A DNA stretch of 64,000 nt from Candidatus Gastranaerophilales bacterium. Its GTDB lineage: Bacteria > Cyanobacteriota > Vampirovibrionia > Gastranaerophilales > Gastranaerophilaceae. This document shows positions 34,732 through 43,242 of this stretch, piece by piece. The notes under the pieces are model-generated. The model saw only the letters and a program-made list of their open reading frames with translations, did no database searches and had not been told where the DNA came from. Positions within the stretch are counted from its first letter, which is position 1. Every line of letters begins with the position of its first letter. The position numbers and the translations under genes are program-made. The stretch is from NCBI GenBank assembly GCA_944323925.1, contig CALUUI010000003.1:62001-126000 (forward strand), in the 5' to 3' direction.

Positions 34732-35154
34732 CTAATTGTTTTTACGGACTTCGTTAACCGCGCTTCCTGCAATACCACCGATAATTAAGCCCCCGCCTAT
34801 GATTTTAAGGAAGTCCCATCCGTGTAACCCAGTACCTATGTCATCACGTAATTCTTCTTCACGTTTTTCCCGTCGATATTCCATATAAGCGTCAATTTTA
34901 GCCTGTTCTTCACTCTTTCGAATAAGTTGAGTTATCCTTTCGAGTTCTTCATCGTCCATAAAAGATTGAGCCTTGATTTCGGTCTTCATATCTGAGGCTT
35001 GTTCTTTTTGTGTACTAGGAACAAAGGTGTCAACTGCCGGAATTAAAGCGGCAGAAAAAAGTGCAGAATATGCAAATTTAGTTAACTTGCTTAACTTAGG
35101 TACATTACCTTTAGAACTAATGCTACCATTAGAATTAATTTTTTGTATTTTCAT
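34732..35154 (-). CDS. Small tagged membrane protein, first of a tandem trio (140 aa)
   Basis: Begins MKIQKINSNGSISSKGNVPK; the first four residues equal those of the next gene but the NFxG part has been lost. Hydrophobic FAYSALFSAALIPAVDTFV (about 28-46), then a long charged helix rich in E, R and K (DDEELERITQLIRKSEEQAK), probably coiled coil, then a Gly-rich membrane segment IIGGGLIIGGIAGSAV and a basic end. Has its own good promoter and a GGGGT binding site. Function unknown. Confidence 0.7.
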   Translation of the reverse strand: MKIQKINSNGSISSKGNVPKLSKLTKFAYSALFSAALIPAVDTFVPSTQKEQASDMKTEIKAQSFMDDEELERITQLIRKSEEQAKIDAYMEYRREKREEELRDDIGTGLHGWDFLKIIGGGLIIGGIAGSAVNEVRKNN

Positions 35155-35189
35155 TTTACCCCGCGAATATTATGAAATTATTTTATATC

Positions 35190-35218
35190 ATTATATATAT
35201 AAAGCAAGTTTTTGTAAA
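35190..35218 (-). promoter_or_regulatory. Promoter of the small tagged membrane-protein operon
   Basis: On the minus strand, TTTACA (35213-35218), 17 nt, TATAAT (35190-35195), about 35 nt before the ATG at 35154. Confidence 0.7.
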
Positions 35219-35339
35219 GATATATTTCGAAATTATAAAAAATAACATTAACGAATATATTAAAAAGCGTATAATCGGGAAATAAAAATAACAAATTTAA
35301 AGAAATATTACGAATTATAAAACAAGTTAAAAAGTAGAG

Positions 35340-35368
35340 TTGACATAGTAGAATGTTTATAATACTAT
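35340..35368 (+). promoter_or_regulatory. Promoter of the S10 ribosomal operon
   Basis: TTGACA (35340-35345), 17-nt spacer, TACTAT (35363-35368). A perfect TATAAT also lies 12 nt after the -35, which is too close. The leader to the rpsJ ATG would be about 100 nt. Confidence 0.7.
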
Positions 35369-35416
35369 TTGAAGTGCTATAGTATTAAAACCGAAATATA
35401 ATAATTTTATAGCGTT

Positions 35417-35440
35417 CTAATTGGAGACACCTCTAATTAG
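35417..35440 (+). promoter_or_regulatory. Hairpin in the rpsJ leader
   Basis: CTAATTGGAG (35417-35426) pairs fully with CTCTAATTAG (35431-35440), one G-U, loop ACAC. No T-run follows, so it is not a terminator. It sits mid-leader and may serve feedback control by a ribosomal protein (L4 in E. coli), an inference by analogy. Confidence 0.5.
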
Positions 35441-35476
35441 GTTAGTGTTACAAAAGTCAGTGAAAAGGATTAAAAA

Positions 35477-35800
35477 ATGGCAAGTCAAGAACAAGGACAA
35501 AAAATCAGAGTTTGCTTACGTTCTTATGAACATAAACTGGTAGATATATCAGCAGAAAAGATCGTAGAAGCAGCAAAGAGAACAGATGCAAAAGTTGCCG
35601 GCCCGATTCCTTTACCGACAAAACGTCGAATATATTGTGTATTACGTTCACCACACGTAGATAAGAAATCAAGAGAACATTTTGAAATCAGAACACACAA
35701 ACGTATAATCGACATATATGATTCAACTCAACAAACAATGGCAGAGTTGAGCAAGATGGATTTACCGGCTGGAGTCGGCGTAGAAATGAAAGTTTTATAA
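35477..35800 (+). CDS. rpsJ: Ribosomal protein S10
   Basis: 107 aa. [27 protein letters not shown] and [29 protein letters not shown] are S10 hallmarks. S10 sits in the 30S head and also acts as NusE in antitermination. First gene of the cluster, RBS AAAAGGA. Five extra residues precede the usual start. Confidence 0.97.
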   Translation: MASQEQGQKIRVCLRSYEHKLVDISAEKIVEAAKRTDAKVAGPIPLPTKRRIYCVLRSPHVDKKSREHFEIRTHKRIIDIYDSTQQTMAELSKMDLPAGVGVEMKVL

Positions 35801-35976
35801 TATACGAAGTATATTGTAGATTGAAAATTAAATAAGCATTATGCATATAATGTGAACTACAACGTCCCAGCGGCGGAAGGTTAAATCCCTTAGAGGTAAA
35901 GGTTACAAAGGTAGCAATCGCAAGATGTAAAGGTATGCAAGGTACCGTAGGTATTGAGTATGCCGGAAAGGATAAA
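35801..35976 (+). other. 176-nt structured spacer between rpsJ and rplC
   Basis: Not protein-coding by my reading, although the rplC frame is open back to 35935. Hairpin AATATAC-GAA-GTATATT (35799-35815) starts in the rpsJ stop codon; TTGTAG (35814-35819) can pair with CTACAA (35857-35862), enclosing ATTAT-GCAT-ATAAT. Purine-rich, more G-rich sequence follows up to the rplC binding site. In most bacteria rpsJ and rplC are only tens of bases apart. Confidence 0.45.
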
Positions 35977-36612
35977 ATGACACTAGGTGTAATAGGAAAG
36001 AAATTAGGAATGACACAAATTTTCAACGAAGAAGGTTTGGCGATTCCGGTTACTGTAATTAAGGTAGACAAGACTGTAGTAACTCAAGTTAAGACAGTAG
36101 AAAAAGATGGTTACAGTGCGATTCAAGTTGGAACAATTCCTGCGAAAGAAAAACATTTAACAAAAGCAGAAATTGGTCACTTCAAGAAGAACGGATTAGA
36201 CAACTACAGACACTTACAAGAATTCAGAGTTGAAAATTCGGAAGAATATAAAGTTGGTCAAGAGATTGATTTATCAGTATTAGAAAATATTCAAAAAGTA
36301 GATGTAACAGGAACATCAATCGGAAAAGGATTCCAAGGTACAGTAAAGAGATGGAATTTTTCAAGAGGACCAATGGCACACGGTTCAAAGAACCACAGAG
36401 AACCTGGTTCAATCGGAGCAGGTACAACTCCAAGCAGAGTTATCAAGGGCAAGAGAATGGCTGGTAATATGGGAAATGAAAGAGTAACTATTACTAAGTT
36501 AAAACTTGTAAAAGTAGATAGCGAAAACGGATTAATATTAATAAAGGGATCAGTTCCTGGATGTGAAGGCAGATTGGTAACAGTAGTACCTTCAAGAACA
36601 AAATGGAACTAG
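35977..36612 (+). CDS. rplC: Ribosomal protein L3
   Basis: 211 aa from ATG 35977 (MTLGVIGKKLGMTQIF), which has GGAAAGGA upstream; longer in-frame starts do not match the family. RGPMAHGSKNHREPGSIG and the GKRMAGNMGNERVT loop that approaches the peptidyl-transferase centre are typical. Valine codons are mostly GTA, unlike the later genes of the cluster. Confidence 0.97.
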   Translation: MTLGVIGKKLGMTQIFNEEGLAIPVTVIKVDKTVVTQVKTVEKDGYSAIQVGTIPAKEKHLTKAEIGHFKKNGLDNYRHLQEFRVENSEEYKVGQEIDLSVLENIQKVDVTGTSIGKGFQGTVKRWNFSRGPMAHGSKNHREPGSIGAGTTPSRVIKGKRMAGNMGNERVTITKLKLVKVDSENGLILIKGSVPGCEGRLVTVVPSRTKWN

Positions 36613-36716
36613 TGATAAATACAAACAGAAAAGTTTAAAAAATCTCCGACTGCCATATAAAACGGTTAAAACTGAAAGGGGTAGCGGGACGGACAGAAAG
36701 AATAAGGAAAAGAAAA

Positions 36717-37343
36717 ATGTCAAAACAAATATTAAGTACAAAAGGTGAAAAGTTAGGTGAAATTACTTTAAATGAGAAAGTATTTGGAGTAGAACCAAAC
36801 TTACATGTAATGCACTTGGCATTAAGAAGACAATTAAATAATGCAAGACAAGGTTCAGCATGTGCAAAGACAAGAGCAGAAGTATCAGGCGGTGGTAAGA
36901 AGCCTTGGAAACAAAAGGGAACAGGTAGAGCAAGAGCAGGTTCATTACGTTCTCCATTGTTTGCAGGTGGTGGTGTAGTATTCGGACCAAAACCACGTAG
37001 TTATGCTTTTGACATGCCTAAGAAGGCAAGACAAGCTGCATTAAAGTCAGCATTATCATCAAGAGTAGATTCAATGGTTGTAGTAAAAGACTTCTCATTG
37101 ATTGAAGCACCAAAAACAAAATTAATGACAGAAGTTTTAAAATCATTAAACGTAGCAGGCAAGGTATTAGTAGTAGCAGATATCAAGGCACCTGAAAACA
37201 AATATTTGGAATTATCAGCAAGAAACATTCCATCAGTAAAAATGATTTTACCTTCAAACATTAACGTAAAAGATATATTGGAAGCTGATTTTATTGTTAT
37301 AACCGAATCAGCGGTAAATGAAATAACAGAAAGGCTGCAATAA
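36717..37343 (+). CDS. rplD: Ribosomal protein L4
   Basis: 208 aa. The extended loop KTRAEVSGGGKKPWKQKGTG with GRARAGSLRSPLFAGGGVVFGP lines the exit tunnel. L4 is the autoregulator of S10 operons in several bacteria. 104 nt separate it from rplC; its TAA shares a base with the rplW ATG. Confidence 0.97.
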   Translation: MSKQILSTKGEKLGEITLNEKVFGVEPNLHVMHLALRRQLNNARQGSACAKTRAEVSGGGKKPWKQKGTGRARAGSLRSPLFAGGGVVFGPKPRSYAFDMPKKARQAALKSALSSRVDSMVVVKDFSLIEAPKTKLMTEVLKSLNVAGKVLVVADIKAPENKYLELSARNIPSVKMILPSNINVKDILEADFIVITESAVNEITERLQ

Positions 37344-37651
37344 TGAGTAAGACAAGAACAAATACAGAAAAGCTATACGATATAATCAGAAGACCAATTA
37401 TTACAGAAAAGTCAATGACAGCAACCGCAGAAGGCAAATATACTTTTGAAGTAAACATGAATGCAACAAAGGTAGAAATAGCAAAAGCGATAGAATTGGC
37501 ATTTCCTGGAAGAAAGGTAAAGAAAGTACATACGGTATATATGCCGTCACATGCAAAGAGAATGGGTTTACACTATGGAAGAACCGCATCATATAAGAAA
37601 GCGATAGTAACTGTAGTGGGAGATCCAATAGAAGAACTAACAGCAGTGTAG
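37343..37651 (+). CDS. rplW: Ribosomal protein L23
   Basis: 102 aa. IIRRPIITEKSMTATAEGKYTFEV and KVKKVHTVYMPSHAKRMGLHYGR are L23 hallmarks. Located at the tunnel exit, docking site of trigger factor and SRP. TAATG overlap with rplD. A CTCACC-N8-GGTGAG hairpin (37667-37686) follows in the 70-nt spacer before rplB. Confidence 0.96.
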   Translation: MSKTRTNTEKLYDIIRRPIITEKSMTATAEGKYTFEVNMNATKVEIAKAIELAFPGRKVKKVHTVYMPSHAKRMGLHYGRTASYKKAIVTVVGDPIEELTAV

Positions 37652-37721
37652 TTTGTTAGGAAGAATCTCACCGAATAGATGGTGAGGAAAGCCAAAAGAT
37701 ATAAAAAGGAGAAAACAAGAA

Positions 37722-38549
37722 ATGGCACTAAGAAAAATTAATCCGACATCTCCGGGACAAAGAGGTATGACAAAGAGTGATTATCAAGAAATCACTACAC
37801 AAACTCCTGAAAAATCTTTATTAATGAATATAAAGAAGACAGCCGGCAGAAACAACACCGGTAGAATAACATGTCGTCATAAAGGTGGCGGTGTAAAACA
37901 AGCATACCGTATAATTGATTTCAAACGTGAAAAATTTGGAATCCCGGCAGTTGTAAAAACAATCGAATACGATCCATATAGAAATGTTCGTATATCATTA
38001 GTATTTTATGCAGATGGTGAAAAGAGATATATCTTAACACCGGAAGGTTTGAATGTAGGCGACACAATAGTAAGTGGTCCAAATGCAGAAATTCAAACAG
38101 GTAATGCATTACCATTAGACTTAATTCCGTTAGGTTCAATTGTTCACAATATTGAATTAACTCCGGGACGTGGTGGAAAGATGGTAAGAAGTGCAGGTAA
38201 TTTTGCACAAGTAATGGCAAAAGAAGGTAACTATGTAACCATCAAATTACCGTCATCAGAAATGAGAATGGTAAGAAAAGAATGTATGGCAACAATCGGA
38301 ACCTTAGGAAATGCAGAATACAAGAACATTTCGATAGGTAAAGCAGGTCGTCATAGATATATGGGTGTAAGACCAACAGTACGTGGTGTAACAATGAACC
38401 CATGTGATCACCCACACGGTGGTGGTGAAGGAAAGACAGGTCCAGGTGGACATCCTAAGACTCCTTGGGGTAAACCAGCACTTGGTCAAAAGACAAGAAA
38501 GACAAATAAGGCTTCAGACAAGTTAATTGTAAGAAGACGTAAAAAATAA
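37722..38549 (+). CDS. rplB: Ribosomal protein L2
   Basis: 275 aa. The conserved [20 protein letters not shown] and [15 protein letters not shown] segments near the peptidyl-transferase centre are intact, including the histidine of [12 protein letters not shown] and [15 protein letters not shown] regions are also normal. RBS AAAGGAGAAAA. Confidence 0.97.
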   Translation: MALRKINPTSPGQRGMTKSDYQEITTQTPEKSLLMNIKKTAGRNNTGRITCRHKGGGVKQAYRIIDFKREKFGIPAVVKTIEYDPYRNVRISLVFYADGEKRYILTPEGLNVGDTIVSGPNAEIQTGNALPLDLIPLGSIVHNIELTPGRGGKMVRSAGNFAQVMAKEGNYVTIKLPSSEMRMVRKECMATIGTLGNAEYKNISIGKAGRHRYMGVRPTVRGVTMNPCDHPHGGGEGKTGPGGHPKTPWGKPALGQKTRKTNKASDKLIVRRRKK

Positions 38550-38579
38550 CAAGTAATCAATTAGATAAAGGAGAAATTA

Positions 38580-38861
38580 ATGGCACGTTCATTAAAAAAA
38601 GGACCATATGTACACGAGTCACTTCAAAAGAAGATAGACAAGATGAATGAAAACAACGAGAAGAAAGTTGTTAAGACTTGGTCAAGGGCGTCTATGATAG
38701 TACCGGATATGTTAGGACATACAATAGCAGTACATAACGGGAAGTCACATGTACCAGTATATGTAACTGAACAAATGATAGGCCACAAGTTAGGTGAATT
38801 TGCACCGACAAGAATGTACAGAGGTCATGCAGGATCAGATAAGACTGCAAAGAGAAAATAG
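38580..38861 (+). CDS. rpsS: Ribosomal protein S19
   Basis: 93 aa. [19 protein letters not shown] and [19 protein letters not shown] are diagnostic. Sits in the 30S head with S13. AAAGGAG precedes the ATG; 30 nt after rplB. Confidence 0.97.
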   Translation: MARSLKKGPYVHESLQKKIDKMNENNEKKVVKTWSRASMIVPDMLGHTIAVHNGKSHVPVYVTEQMIGHKLGEFAPTRMYRGHAGSDKTAKRK

Positions 38862-38896
38862 TAGCATAGAAGGCTAGAAAATAAAGGAAACGAAAA

Positions 38897-39235
38897 ATGG
38901 AAGCTAAAGCAAGACAAACAGATATAAAAATGACAGCAAGAAAACTTCGCCGAGTAATCAACGAAGTAAGAGGCAAGTCAGTTGGTGAAGCTCAAGATAT
39001 GTTACGTTTTATGCCTTATTTTGCAGCTAGTGTTGTAGAAAAGAATTTAAAGGCAGCAGTAGCTAACGCATATGAAAAATATGGTGCAAAACCGGAAGAT
39101 TTAAGAATATCTGAAATCTATGCCGATGAAAGCGTTACATATAAAAGAGGTAAGCCAAGAGCGCAAGGTCGTATATATAGAAGACTCAAACGTACATCTC
39201 ACCTCACAATAAAAGTTAGTGATACAGCAAAATAG
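38897..39235 (+). CDS. rplV: Ribosomal protein L22
   Basis: 112 aa. KMTARKLRRVINEVRGKSV at the N-terminus and the tunnel-lining hairpin KRGKPRAQGRIYRRLKRTSH are typical. RBS AAAGGAAA. Confidence 0.97.
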   Translation: MEAKARQTDIKMTARKLRRVINEVRGKSVGEAQDMLRFMPYFAASVVEKNLKAAVANAYEKYGAKPEDLRISEIYADESVTYKRGKPRAQGRIYRRLKRTSHLTIKVSDTAK

Positions 39236-39246
39236 GAATATAAAAA

Positions 39247-39978
39247 ATGGGACAAAAAACACATCCGACAGGATTTAGAGTAGGAATAATCAGACCTTGG
39301 GTAAGCAAATGGTATGCAAAGGTAAAGGATTATGCCGCATTTGTAGCAGAAGATGCTAAGATTCGTAAATTTATCAAGAAAAAATTATACGCAGCAGGTG
39401 TATCAAACATTTTCATTGAAAGAAAAGATAAAGCTACAACAATAACAGTCGTAACAGCAAAACCTGGTATCGTAGTAGGTAGAGGCGGTCAAGGTATTGA
39501 TGAGTTAAAACAAGAAGTATCAAAATACTTAGGCAGACCGGTTATTATTAATGTAGTAGAAGTTGCACGAGTAGATGTAGATGCGTTACTTGTTGCAGAG
39601 TCAGTAGCACAGCAATTAGAAAAACGTGTAGCGTTCAGAAGAGCAATGAAGCAAGCAATGCAAAGAACAATGCGAGCTGGAGCACAAGGTATCAAGATAA
39701 TGGTATCAGGACGTTTAGGCGGAGCAGAAATTGCACGTTCTGAGTGGGCAAAAGAAGGAAGAATTCCTCTACAAACATTCAGAGCTGACGTAGATTATGG
39801 TTTTACCGAAGCAGATACAGTAATGGGTAAAATTGGTGTAAAGGTATGGATTTTCAAAGGTAATTTAATGCCTGGTGAAACAGCAGATATGAATATCAAA
39901 ACAAAATCAGGTAAGGATTCTGGCGAAAGATTCCAAAGACGTGGTGCAAGACAACGTAAAGCGATAGAAACTAAGTAA
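39247..39978 (+). CDS. rpsC: Ribosomal protein S3
   Basis: 243 aa. [19 protein letters not shown] start, a KH domain ([20 protein letters not shown]) and a C-terminal domain ([17 protein letters not shown]). Lines the mRNA entry channel with S4 and S5. Eleven bases after rplV. Confidence 0.97.
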   Translation: MGQKTHPTGFRVGIIRPWVSKWYAKVKDYAAFVAEDAKIRKFIKKKLYAAGVSNIFIERKDKATTITVVTAKPGIVVGRGGQGIDELKQEVSKYLGRPVIINVVEVARVDVDALLVAESVAQQLEKRVAFRRAMKQAMQRTMRAGAQGIKIMVSGRLGGAEIARSEWAKEGRIPLQTFRADVDYGFTEADTVMGKIGVKVWIFKGNLMPGETADMNIKTKSGKDSGERFQRRGARQRKAIETK

Positions 39979-40003
39979 AATATAATAACAGGAGTACAAT
40001 ACA

Positions 40004-40414
40004 ATGTTAATGCCTAAAAAAACAAAATATCGCAAAATGATGAAAGGAAGAATGAAAGGTCATGAAACCCGTGGCGTTGATTTTGAATTTGGTCGTTATG
40101 CAATAAAGGCTTTAGAACCTGGCTGGATAACAAGCCGTCAGATAGAAGCTGCAAGACGTGCAATGACACGTGAAATTAAACGTGGCGGTAATGTTTGGAT
40201 AAAGATATTTCCTGACAAACCGATTACCGCAAAACCTGCTGAAACTCGTATGGGTTCAGGAAAAGGTAACGTAGAGTATTGGGTAGCGGTTGTAAAACCG
40301 GGCAGAATACTTTTTGAACTTGATTACTTTGATAGAAGTGTTGCTATCAATGCGTTGGAATTAGCAGCACAAAAACTTCCTATCAATGTAAAAATTGTTG
40401 AAAAAGATGCTTAA
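40004..40414 (+). CDS. rplP: Ribosomal protein L16
   Basis: 136 aa beginning [19 protein letters not shown], the normal family start. [20 protein letters not shown] and the RMGSGKG turn are present. Supports A-site tRNA on the 50S. Confidence 0.97.
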   Translation: MLMPKKTKYRKMMKGRMKGHETRGVDFEFGRYAIKALEPGWITSRQIEAARRAMTREIKRGGNVWIKIFPDKPITAKPAETRMGSGKGNVEYWVAVVKPGRILFELDYFDRSVAINALELAAQKLPINVKIVEKDA

Positions 40415-40434
40415 TAAATTAAGGAAACAAGACA

Positions 40435-40638
40435 ATGAAATTACAAGAAATTCGTGAAAAAACAGTAGATGAATTAAAGCAAGCTGTAGAAGACTATAAG
40501 AAGCAATTATTTGATATGCGTTTAAAACATTCAATGCATAAATTAGAAAATGTTGCAGAAATAGCTAATACAAAGCGTTTAATTGCAAAGATAAAAACTG
40601 TGTTAACAGAAAAAGAAACAGAGGTAAAAAATGCCTAA
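40435..40638 (+). CDS. rpmC: Ribosomal protein L29
   Basis: 67 aa helical hairpin: LQEIREKTVDELKQAVEDYK, then LFDMRLKHSMHKLENVAEI. Its end overlaps the rpsQ start by 8 bases. Confidence 0.95.
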   Translation: MKLQEIREKTVDELKQAVEDYKKQLFDMRLKHSMHKLENVAEIANTKRLIAKIKTVLTEKETEVKNA

Positions 40639-40876
40639 GAAAGAAAAACAAGGAATTGTCATAAGTGACAAAATGGATAAAACAGTTGTGGTAAAAGTAG
40701 CATCATACGAACCACATCCAAAATACAAAAAGATTATTGAGTTTAACAAGAACTACAAGGCTCATGATGAAAAAAATGAATGCTCAATAGGCGATACTGT
40801 AAAAATCATTGAATCAAAACCAATTTCAGGTGGAAAACGCTGGGTTGTAGAGTCAATAGTAGAAAAAGCTAAATAG
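40631..40876 (+). CDS. rpsQ: Ribosomal protein S17
   Basis: 81 aa. GIVISDKMDKTVVVKV and HPKYKKIIEFNKNYKAHDE, then CSIGDTVKIIESKPISGGKR, fit the S17 OB fold. A 97-nt spacer separates it from rplN. Confidence 0.96.
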   Translation: MPKKEKQGIVISDKMDKTVVVKVASYEPHPKYKKIIEFNKNYKAHDEKNECSIGDTVKIIESKPISGGKRWVVESIVEKAK

Positions 40877-40973
40877 TAATAATCAATTAAGAATAGTCAG
40901 CCGGACGCGGAAAAATCTGAGGTGGATGGCTATAAAAAGTTAAGTAAGTACTTGAGATAAAAGGAAAGTAACA

Positions 40974-41342
40974 ATGATACAACAAGAAACAAGATTAGCG
41001 GTAGCGGATAATACAGGTGCCAAGGAATTATTGGTAATCCGTGTTATGGGCAGCTCAAACAAAAAGTTTGCTTATGTTGGTGATGTTGTTGTTGCAACCG
41101 TTAAAGATGCGACACCGAATATGACAGTTAAGAAATCAGAAGTTGTTAAAGCGGTAATCGTAAGAACAAAACATGATATCAAACGTCAAGACGGATCAGT
41201 AATCAGATTTGACGAAAACGCAGCAGTAATCATTAACAAAGACGGAAACCCGAGAGGAACTCGTGTTTTTGGACCTGTAGCGCGTGAATTAAGAGACAAA
41301 AACTTTATGAAGATTGTTTCACTAGCGCCGGAAGTAATATAG
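40974..41342 (+). CDS. rplN: Ribosomal protein L14
   Basis: 122 aa. [20 protein letters not shown] start, [15 protein letters not shown] and [20 protein letters not shown] are standard. Part of the 50S face meeting the 30S. Confidence 0.97.
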   Translation: MIQQETRLAVADNTGAKELLVIRVMGSSNKKFAYVGDVVVATVKDATPNMTVKKSEVVKAVIVRTKHDIKRQDGSVIRFDENAAVIINKDGNPRGTRVFGPVARELRDKNFMKIVSLAPEVI

Positions 41343-41351
41343 GAGTCGAAA

Positions 41352-41690
41352 ATGGCAGATAAGAATAAAAACAGCTTGCATGTAAAATCAGGTGACAGAG
41401 TAGTCATCCTTGCAGGCAAAGATAAAGGCAAAATGGGTAATGTTAAAAAGACCATTCCTTCAGAATCAAAAGTTGTTGTTGAAGGTTTGAACATGATAAC
41501 AAAATCCCAAAAGGCACAACCTGCTTACGGAATCAACGGTGGTTTAATTAAGTTGGAAGCACCTATCGATAGCTCTAATGTTATGATAGTATGTCCTGCT
41601 TGCGAAAAACCAACCAGAGTAGCTCACAAAGAAGTTGATGGTAAAAAGGTTCGTGTTTGTAAAAAATGTGGCGAGACTTTAGATGTTTAA
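41352..41690 (+). CDS. rplX: Ribosomal protein L24 with Cys4 zinc motif
   Basis: 112 aa. KOW motif ([19 protein letters not shown]). The C-terminal half has CPACEKPTR and CKKCGETL, a four-cysteine zinc ribbon seen in many L24 proteins. Codon use is intermediate between the A-ending genes before it and the T-ending ones after. Confidence 0.96.
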   Translation: MADKNKNSLHVKSGDRVVILAGKDKGKMGNVKKTIPSESKVVVEGLNMITKSQKAQPAYGINGGLIKLEAPIDSSNVMIVCPACEKPTRVAHKEVDGKKVRVCKKCGETLDV

Positions 41691-41748
41691 TGTGTTAGGC
41701 ATTTGCCAAAACGACATTAAGTTCATCTTAAATTAAAGGATAAGAAAA

Positions 41749-42303
41749 ATGACAAAGACAAAAAGTTTAAGAGAAAAATATAACGAAGAAGTTAAATCAG
41801 CATTAAAAGAAAAATTTGGTTATACAAATGACATGATGATTCCAAAATTAAGCAAGATTGTTATCAACATGGGTGTTGGTGAAGCTTCTCACAATTCAAA
41901 GATTGCTGAATCTATTCAAGCTCAGTTATCTAAAATTGCAGGTCAACACGCTGTAGTTACTAAGGCAAAAAAATCTATTGCTTCTTACAAGTTAAGAGAA
42001 GGTATGCCTGTTGGTGCTATGGCAACTTTGCGTGGTGAAAGAATGTATGATTTCCTTCAAAAACTTATTTGTATTATTCTTCCTCGTATCAGAGACTTTA
42101 GAGGTATTTCAGCTAAGAGTTTCGATGGCAGAGGAAACTATACTTTAGGTTTGAAAGAACAATCTCTTTTCCCTGAAATCTCTTATGAAGAAGTTGATTT
42201 AGTAAAAGGTATGAACATATCTATTATTACAACTGCTAATACTGATGATGAAGCAAGAGAATTGTTAAGATTATTAGGAATGCCATTCAAAGGTTTAAAA
42301 TAG
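41749..42303 (+). CDS. rplE: Ribosomal protein L5
   Basis: 184 aa. [35 protein letters not shown] and [20 protein letters not shown] are typical. Binds 5S rRNA with L18. From here on T-ending codons dominate. Confidence 0.97.
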   Translation: MTKTKSLREKYNEEVKSALKEKFGYTNDMMIPKLSKIVINMGVGEASHNSKIAESIQAQLSKIAGQHAVVTKAKKSIASYKLREGMPVGAMATLRGERMYDFLQKLICIILPRIRDFRGISAKSFDGRGNYTLGLKEQSLFPEISYEEVDLVKGMNISIITTANTDDEARELLRLLGMPFKGLK

Positions 42304-42337
42304 TAGGTATTGAATTAAAAATATAAAGGAGAAAATC

Positions 42338-42544
42338 GTGGCAAAAAAAGCGATGATAAACAAAGAAAACAGAAGACGCGAACTTGCTGAAGCAGGTAAA
42401 TATCCGAAAGTAAGATTGCACAACAGATGCAGTATTTGTGGCAGACCACACGGGTTCCACAGAGATTTCGGACTTTGCAGAATTTGTTTAAGAAAAATGG
42501 CTCATCAAGGTTTGTTGCCCGGTGTAACCAAAGCTAGCTGGTAG
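42338..42544 (+). CDS. rpsN: Ribosomal protein S14, zinc-binding type
   Basis: 68 aa starting at GTG 42338 (AAGGAG upstream). [20 protein letters not shown] with CxxC...CxxC pairs marks the short zinc (C+) form, with [16 protein letters not shown] at the end. Confidence 0.96.
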   Translation: MAKKAMINKENRRRELAEAGKYPKVRLHNRCSICGRPHGFHRDFGLCRICLRKMAHQGLLPGVTKASW

Positions 42545-42635
42545 TACCGCTTCTTTGGCTATACTGCTAAAACAAGCTCTTGTTTGATGCATTATTTTTA
42601 TTTAGTAAGTAGTAAAAAGAAAAGGAAATTTTGAT

Positions 42636-43031
42636 ATGAATACAGATCCAATAGCAGATATGCTAACTAGAATCAGAAACGCTAATATGGTTTCTCATCC
42701 AACTGTTGAACTTCCTTCTTCAAAGTTGAAATTGGAATTGGCTAAACTTCTTAAAGCTGAAGGTTTCATTTCAGATTACTCTGAAAGAGTTGAAGGCAAG
42801 TTTAAGTATTTGACTATAACTTTAAAATACGATAATAACAATAAACCGGTTATCACAAATTTACAACGTGTTTCTAAGCCAGGTTTAAGAACTTATATGA
42901 AAGCTAAAAATCTACCTCAAGTATTTGGCGGCTTAGGTATTGCTATCATTTCTACAAGCAAAGGTTTGTTAACTGATAGAAAAGCTCGCAAAGAAAACTT
43001 GGGTGGTGAAATCCTTTGCTATGTTTGGTAG
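42636..43031 (+). CDS. rpsH: Ribosomal protein S8
   Basis: 131 aa. [18 protein letters not shown] start and [20 protein letters not shown] end with ILCYVW, typical S8. S8 is the autoregulator of the spc operon in E. coli. Directly followed by an intrinsic terminator, which is unusual inside this cluster. Confidence 0.97.
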   Translation: MNTDPIADMLTRIRNANMVSHPTVELPSSKLKLELAKLLKAEGFISDYSERVEGKFKYLTITLKYDNNNKPVITNLQRVSKPGLRTYMKAKNLPQVFGGLGIAIISTSKGLLTDRKARKENLGGEILCYVW

Positions 43032-43055
43032 TTAATTGGATTTAGTTATAAAATT

Positions 43056-43085
43056 AAACAGCCATATTATATGGCTGTTTTTTAT
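43056..43085 (+). terminator. Intrinsic terminator inside the ribosomal cluster (rpsH/rplF)
   Basis: AAACAGCCATA (43056-43066) pairs with TATGGCTGTTT (43070-43080), loop TTA, followed by a T-run (six T with the stem end). It separates rpsJ-rpsH from rplF-rplR. Confidence 0.88.
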
Positions 43086-43109
43086 TGCTTAAAAATCCTT
43101 AATAACAGG

Positions 43110-43138
43110 TTTACAAGTAGTTAGATTTGTGTTACTCT
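43110..43138 (+). promoter_or_regulatory. Promoter of rplF-rplR
   Basis: TTTACA (43110-43115), 17 nt, TACTCT (43133-43138). Predicted start near 43145, about 98 nt before the rplF ATG. Confidence 0.5.
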
Positions 43139-43145
43139 TTCTAAG

Positions 43146-43211
43146 TACGGGTGCAATTGGTAGAAAAGCCCGTAAGGTAATACTTTTAAGCCGAAATATT
43201 TTGTATTACCT
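43146..43211 (+). promoter_or_regulatory. Two adjacent hairpins in the rplF leader
   Basis: TACGGG (43146-43151) pairs with CCCGTA (43169-43174). The very next base opens AGGTAATAC (43175-43183), which pairs with GTATTACCT (43203-43211). The stems abut, so they could stack coaxially at the 5' end of the transcript. This is a candidate ribosomal-protein leader. Confidence 0.5.
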
Positions 43212-43242
43212 AGCGTATAGATATACTATAAGGAGAAAAATT

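Noticed and set aside
35340-35363. TTGACA with TATAAT 12 nt downstream as the rpsJ promoter pair
   Set aside because: Spacing is too short for sigma70; TACTAT at 17 nt fits better.
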